Origin: Scatophagus argus
Lineage: Eukaryota; Chordata; Actinopteri; Scatophagidae
NCBI RefSeq assembly: GCF_020382885.2
Contig: NC_058495.1
Coordinates: forward strand, 4,271,627-4,335,626
Length of the DNA stretch: 64,000 nucleotides
Direction: 5' to 3'
A program made the translations under genes and the position numbers. Below are positions 60,175 through 64,000 of this stretch, piece after piece. The first letter of the stretch is position 1, and the number at the start of each line of letters is the position of its first letter. The notes beneath the pieces are model-generated. The model ran no database searches and had not been told where the DNA came from. It was given only the letters and a program-made list of their open reading frames with translations.

Positions 60175-63100
60175 GAGACTGGTACAAAAAAAATCTCATT
60201 AAAGATCCCGACAGCGTCCAGCTGGATACACTCACTCACATGCACAAAAATGTTCTCATTCAATCACGCATACGTACACATGGAGTGCATGCTCAAAAAG
60301 AAAGGGGTCTCATTCAAATTTTGTCATTTGGAATTCTTGCTGTTGTGGAAATGGGAGTTTGCAGATTCACAAAGAAAGTAGATACAGGGATGAAACACAA
60401 TTTTTTATGGCGGTTGACCTGCTCAGATATTAGTCACTAATCTTACGTAAAATTTAAGTGATGTGCAATGATTTGATCATAGAGACTAATTAATGCCATC
60501 CAAACAAACCCTGCGTGGCATTAAATCAATCTTTAATGACTGCTGTGGGGATGTAGAATTTTTAATTATTTTAGTGGCTGGATACTTATGAGTTAATGCT
60601 AAATTAATGGTTTAGGAGGATGTCATTATCTTGTTTTTGCTAATTAATTCCATTTTTTTCCCATCACTTTACGGTCTTATTTCAGCACAAGTGCTGCTAC
60701 TAAGTAGCATCATGGCAGGCTGCCACAAAAGTCGTGATCGTATCCTTGTGTTGAAAATGGCTCTTTAATGGATGCTGCACAAAACTGACATAAATTACTA
60801 CTTTTTCATTAGGCCAGAAAGCAGGTGCCAAAGGATGTGGATGGTGCTCTGGCTTTACGTAAATTGAGGGAAATCTACAGAGTGCGAAATTTGTTGTTGT
60901 TTACATCTTGAGAAAGTTTGTCATTCACATGTTGGATATTTGTATACCAACAGTTTTCAGTTGGTTTCGATTTCATTGATTGGATCCAGGCTCAAGCTGC
61001 AGGTACTGGCTTGAAAATTGTAATCCTATTGAAGTGGTTTTAATTCAGTACCATGCTTTGTTGAAATGAAAATCACCCAAGAAAACGTGCTTGGTGAGGA
61101 GGGAGATTATTCCAAATAGCAAATAGGGTTCTGCTATTCATCACCCTGAATACAATGCAGCATGATATAATGGAAAAACTACCAAGTGACCCAGTGACAG
61201 CAGGATAATAGTGCTCAGTTTGGTAAATATTGTGACATGAGCTTTGTAGCAACAAAGAAGCATTGTCATATAATAACTGTGAGTCTTTATATATTTTAAT
61301 TTTACCTCTGAGCTGCTTTGAGCAGAATCTTCTTCCTCTCTGCTAGTTTTTCCTGTTGGATGAGAACAGAGAAAACAACCCCTTTTATTCCTTACACTGC
61401 TGTGAAAATGGCCTTGAGCTCCTAATACCCAATGAATTTTCAAGACAGTGGCGGATAAAATGGTGTAAATTCCACAGTGTGGCGTCTGCGCTCTTTCATT
61501 GTTCATTATGAAAAGAAAATACTCCTGTCTCACAAGCAAGTTAACAGAGACATCCAGTGGCCAAACAGTGCAAATGGCTACTTCAGAGTGAGGTCAGAGC
61601 GTATTTGATTCAACTTAAGAATCACTTTGTAGAGGACAAGATGTATTTCACAAAGATATATTTGACAATTACTTTAGTCCACTTTTCTGTAACAGATACA
61701 CTATAGAGACATAAGTATTGGGACAAACCTCTTCATAACTGAATTCAAGTATGGTATGTGGCTCGGCCCCTTTCTTTCAGTGAAGGGAAGTCTTAATGCT
61801 TCAGCATACCAAGACATTTTGGTCAATGCTATGCTTCCAACTTTGTGATTCATAAAGACATGGTTGGATGAGTTTGATATGGAAGAACTTGACTTGCCTG
61901 CACACACGGAGCCTTGACCTCAACCCCATCCAACACCTTTGGGATGAACTGGACCAAAGACCGTGAATCAGGTCCTTTTGTCCAACATCAGTGTCTGAAC
62001 TTAAAAATGCTCTATTGCACGAATGGGCAAAAAATATATACCATAGAAATCTTGTGGAAAGCCTTCCCAGAAGAGTGGAAGCTGTTACAGCTGCAAAGCT
62101 GTCCGTGTATTTAAAACATCCCTGTTGGTGTAATGGTCAGGTGGCCCGATACTTTTGTCCAAGTAGTGTATTTTAGATTTCTCTTTACAAACAAACCTGA
62201 CTGAGCTGATGCAATTAATCTAAACTGGTCAGATAAAAGTCTAAAAATGTATTTGCAGTTTGAAGCGGTGATGGTAATTCTTGTAATAGTACATGAAAAG
62301 AGGAGCAGCTGCTGTCTCCAAAAACCATAAATTTATTTAAATGGAAGATTTTTTTCCATCCCATTCGGATATTTGTCCGGTCAGAATGTTGGCATTGAAT
62401 AGGTTGAAACCCTGAGATGGGAGGAGGACATGAATATTACATGGAGAGTTTTTAAATCTTTACACTTAATACTCCATCATCAGCATGAGGTGAAAATAGA
62501 TTAGATATAAAGAATGTGTACATTTAACTATATTTTGGGAATGGCTCAATATTGGTAGCAGTAGCCTGTATATCTTACAGTGTGTTACCTGAAAAATGTG
62601 ATGTATAATTTCCCTTTCATGTAACCAACAATTATTCTGAATATTTCTGACATACTTTTATATTTGAAGCATTTTCTCTTGTCTCTCTCTGCTGTCTTTC
62701 ACTGTATGATATGACTTGAACTGTTCATCAATTCGTTCGATTTTGTTCAATGAAGCAGAAATCTGCTCCTGCATGGATTCTGATGCTAAGCTTTTCCTCA
62801 TATTCATTTTGAACTGTTGCTTAGAGGAATCTTTATTTTTGTCCTGTCCGTGTCTATTGCACAGCATTTTGTTGTTTTTGTGACGTCTTTTTGCAGCCCA
62901 ACAACATGTGGCAGGCGATCCCACTGGACTAAAAACACCGTCCACAAAATGATTTCAAGTCAGCATGCAGGAGCTGCTCTTTTCACTGAGTGAAAAACAA
63001 CAGTTGAGAAAATACAACACATCAGGATCATTATATAACCTGCAAGCTGTTGAACAGAGTGCAGATCGCACTCTCTTCTTCCTCCACATTCAGACACACT

Positions 63101-64000
63101 TCTCCTATCATTGCTCTCAGCAGAACGATGGCGTCTCGAGTTGAAGTCTGCAGCTCCTTCACTGCCTACAGATGGAGGAGCAGAAGAATGAAAGGCCACA
63201 GAGGCGACTGTACCACCACACATCTATCATCAGAGCTCAAGCTGAAACTGGAAAGCACAGCTGAGGCTATTTTGCATTTTGAATGTACTATTTAAAGCAC
63301 GAGGCAGAGCACCCAAAGCAGTTGGGTTAATTTTGTTCCTCTTACATCATAGAAATAACATGTACAAAATGAACCTGAGCAGTGAAATTCTGGCAAAAAA
63401 TATTTGTATTTGGCACAAGCTGATTCAGGAATGCTCAAAATATTGTTAAAAATAGATCTCATACTCAAATTGCAGCTTGATGAGCTACGCAAATTCTTGT
63501 GTCAAATCATCCAATATCATCACCAGTACTGGGTGGATGAATTATTCATAAAGCCAAATGCGTGGATGAAGAGGCACGACTCGCTTACCAGTACAGCCTG
63601 GTCCAGCATCTCACACCCCTGCACGTAAGCTGTTTCGATATCAATGCAGTGAGCCCGACTCTCCCTGTGGTAAGCAAACAACAGCTTATTTAATGTGTGG
63701 AAGAGAAGAGAAGAGAAGAGAAGAAATTTTGTCTAGCGTATTCACTCACACTTGCATGTCTCTGAAGCACTTGATGCACAGCATGGATTTATTCTCTGTC
63801 GAGAACAGGATATAGGGCTCCTCGTGGAGAGCTGCAGAGACACAGACACATTTTAACTTCAGTTCACAGAGTTGAAGTTGTAGTGCAAGCATTCTGATTT
63901 TCCAGTGAGCAGGTTTGAGAGAAACAAATACAAAAAGGTCTGAGAATATCATGCTGGCCTCTAACTCTTCTGGAGTAAAATACAGGTGGCACTCACAGCA
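52226..64000 (-). CDS. rnf207: RING finger protein 207, 3' part (15 exons, first cut by window edge)
   Basis: TRIM-like RING/B-box/coiled-coil protein; in mammals a cardiac regulator of hERG-type potassium channel abundance. Minus-strand exons, 5' to 3': 64000-63997 (partial), 63831-63750, 63664-63589, 63165-63040, 61352-61306, 59852-59780, 58638-58570, 58195-58127, 57293-57187, 55081-54904, 54073-53888, 53605-53554, 53466-53349, 52651-52559, 52376-52226. Phases join to 476 residues and a stop; the human protein (634) has about the same length from this point, so only the RING and first part of the B-box region is missing. Diagnostic strings: PYILFSTENKSMLCIKCFRD, ESRAHCIDIETAYVQGCE, EFARCLEPLLLLG, CTKVLLAEGTETPF, LHRDLTKHHSIINTDKMGEI, SIAKVKERLEPRFQEP. 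Confidence 0.95.
52981..53004. repeat. (AT)n microsatellite
   Basis: AT units with one GT, in the rnf207 intron between exons 53349 and 52651. Confidence 0.8.
54650..54785. repeat. fragment of a GTTAGCATG-rich dispersed repeat
   Basis: ATGTTAGCGACGCACTAAAA, ATGAGAATGTTAGCATGCCA, ATGTTAGCATTTCGCTC: the 'gttagcatgctaacatgctaac' head segment of the teleost element whose body is seen at 22700 and 28325. Confidence 0.45.
58127..63165 (-). CDS. rnf207: RNF207 coiled-coil exons
   Basis: Exons 63165-63040, 61352-61306, 59852-59780, 58638-58570 and 58195-58127 encode AVKELQTSTRDAIVLLRAM, EEEESAICTLFNSLQ, EKLAERKKILLKAAQSQHEE, KEQLSHLTALLPTLQ, SANKFEFLDMGY and LKRIVKLPHRLRPVQSSK. Heptad-like helices match the human protein position for position. 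All introns conserved in phase. Confidence 0.92.
58816..59690 (+). repeat. CAGTGGTGGAAAGTAA-type element with internal insertions
   Basis: Head GGCAGTGGTGGAAAGTAATT, ACTAAAGTACAATTCTCAG, CTCCTCTACATTTGTCTGAC (to about 58975). Tail TTTTAAGTACATTTTCCAGG, CTTCTGTACTTTTACTAAGG (59590-59690). Both belong to one common teleost element. The middle is occupied by a degenerate tandem array (59090-59325) and a reversed CTATACCGCTTATC piece (59518-59560), so it is a nested composite in an rnf207 intron. Confidence 0.55.
59090..59325. repeat. degenerate 40-50 base tandem array (GGTGCCC..GTGGAGAAAA)
   Basis: Repeated phrases CTAGGGTGCCCAGCTAGTGG, AGAAAAGATGATGTGCTGCA, TGGGTACCCTTAAAATGGAG, AAAACATAACGTAGTGGCCT, CTAGGGTGCCCTTTCAGTGG, AGAAAATGTGATACATTGCC. 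Three clear units and one weaker upstream unit. Confidence 0.5.
59863..59901. repeat. (CACG)n(CA)n microsatellite next to an rnf207 3' splice site
   Basis: Four CACG units followed by about ten CA units. On the minus (sense) strand it reads (TG)n(CGTG)n and ends nine bases before the acceptor AG at 59853-59854. Confidence 0.9.
60133..60174. repeat. (GA)n microsatellite
   Basis: About 20 GA units with one GACA interruption, rnf207 intron. Confidence 0.9.
61697..62170 (+). mobile_element. internally deleted Tc1/mariner-like transposon relic
   Basis: Terminal inverted repeats TACACTATAGAGACATAAGT (61697) and, at the other end, ACTTTTGTCCAAGTAGTGTA (to 62170), flanked by TA. The interior retains the end of a transposase coding region, recognisable as TTGACCTCAACCCCATCCAA, CACCTTTGGGATGAACTGG and GAAGAGTGGAAGCTGTTACA (the LNP-type Tc1 motif region) but frame-broken. 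About 474 bases, non-autonomous. In the large rnf207 intron. Confidence 0.75.
63589..64000 (-). CDS. rnf207: RNF207 exons: end of B-box and start of coiled coil
   Basis: Bases 63997-64000 (reading TGC T) are the 3' edge of an exon beyond the window, with donor GTGAGT at 63991-63996. Exon 63831-63750 encodes SLHEEPYILFSTENKSM, LCIKCFRDMQ, carrying Cys/His residues of a B-box-type zinc site. Exon 63664-63589 gives ESRAHCIDIETAYVQGCEML. The phase across 63750/63664 makes a Val where human RNF207 has Lys. Confidence 0.9.

Noticed and set aside
61914..62176. Short frames resembling a transposase end
   Set aside because: They are frame-broken remains inside the 474-base Tc1-like relic, not an active gene.
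62658..62945. 95-codon minus-strand frame with a helical-looking end in an rnf207 intron
   Set aside because: It is on the sense strand of rnf207 and ends in a charged helix-like stretch, but the flanking exons (63040 and 61352) join directly in phase exactly as in human, leaving no room for it. Possibly an old transposon scrap.

Overview
This is eukaryotic, vertebrate, almost certainly ray-finned (teleost) fish genomic DNA. It has short coding exons with GT/AG introns, AT-rich noncoding sequence full of microsatellites, and interspersed repeats whose consensus I recognise from teleost genomes: LINE 3' ends, a Tc1-like relic and several non-autonomous families. There are no bacterial, phage or CRISPR features.

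Four protein-coding genes can be read exon by exon. (1) 1-9640, +: pank4, the 3' sixteen exons, covering the back half of the pantothenate-kinase-like domain and the whole DUF89 phosphatase domain. (2) About 15060-33110, +: draxin, with a probable non-coding first exon at a small CpG-rich promoter, an 8.5-kb first intron and six coding exons (362 residues). (3) About 37700-44360, +: agtrap, five coding exons (166 residues), plus one candidate alternative last exon. (4) 52226-64000, -: rnf207, the 3' fourteen complete coding exons plus the last four bases of another; the N-terminal RING part lies beyond the right edge. The first three genes are head-to-tail; agtrap and rnf207 converge tail-to-tail across about 8 kb. 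All four human orthologues lie on chromosome 1p36, so this is a conserved, rearranged syntenic block. The proteins do not form one pathway: PANK4 acts in coenzyme A homeostasis, draxin in axon guidance, AGTRAP in angiotensin-receptor trafficking, and RNF207 in cardiac ion-channel handling.

The noncoding DNA (9.7-15.0, 15.2-23.7, 33.1-37.6 and 44.4-52.2 kb, and the larger introns) is mostly unremarkable AT-rich sequence with old repeats. I see no hidden operon-like or novel multigene system. The observations most worth a second look are: pank4 keeps both kinase catalytic residues reported lost in amniotes; an acidic reading frame overlaps the pank4 stop; draxin has an eleventh cysteine in its C-terminal domain; agtrap has a candidate alternative last exon; and two 3' splice sites are preceded by UG repeats.
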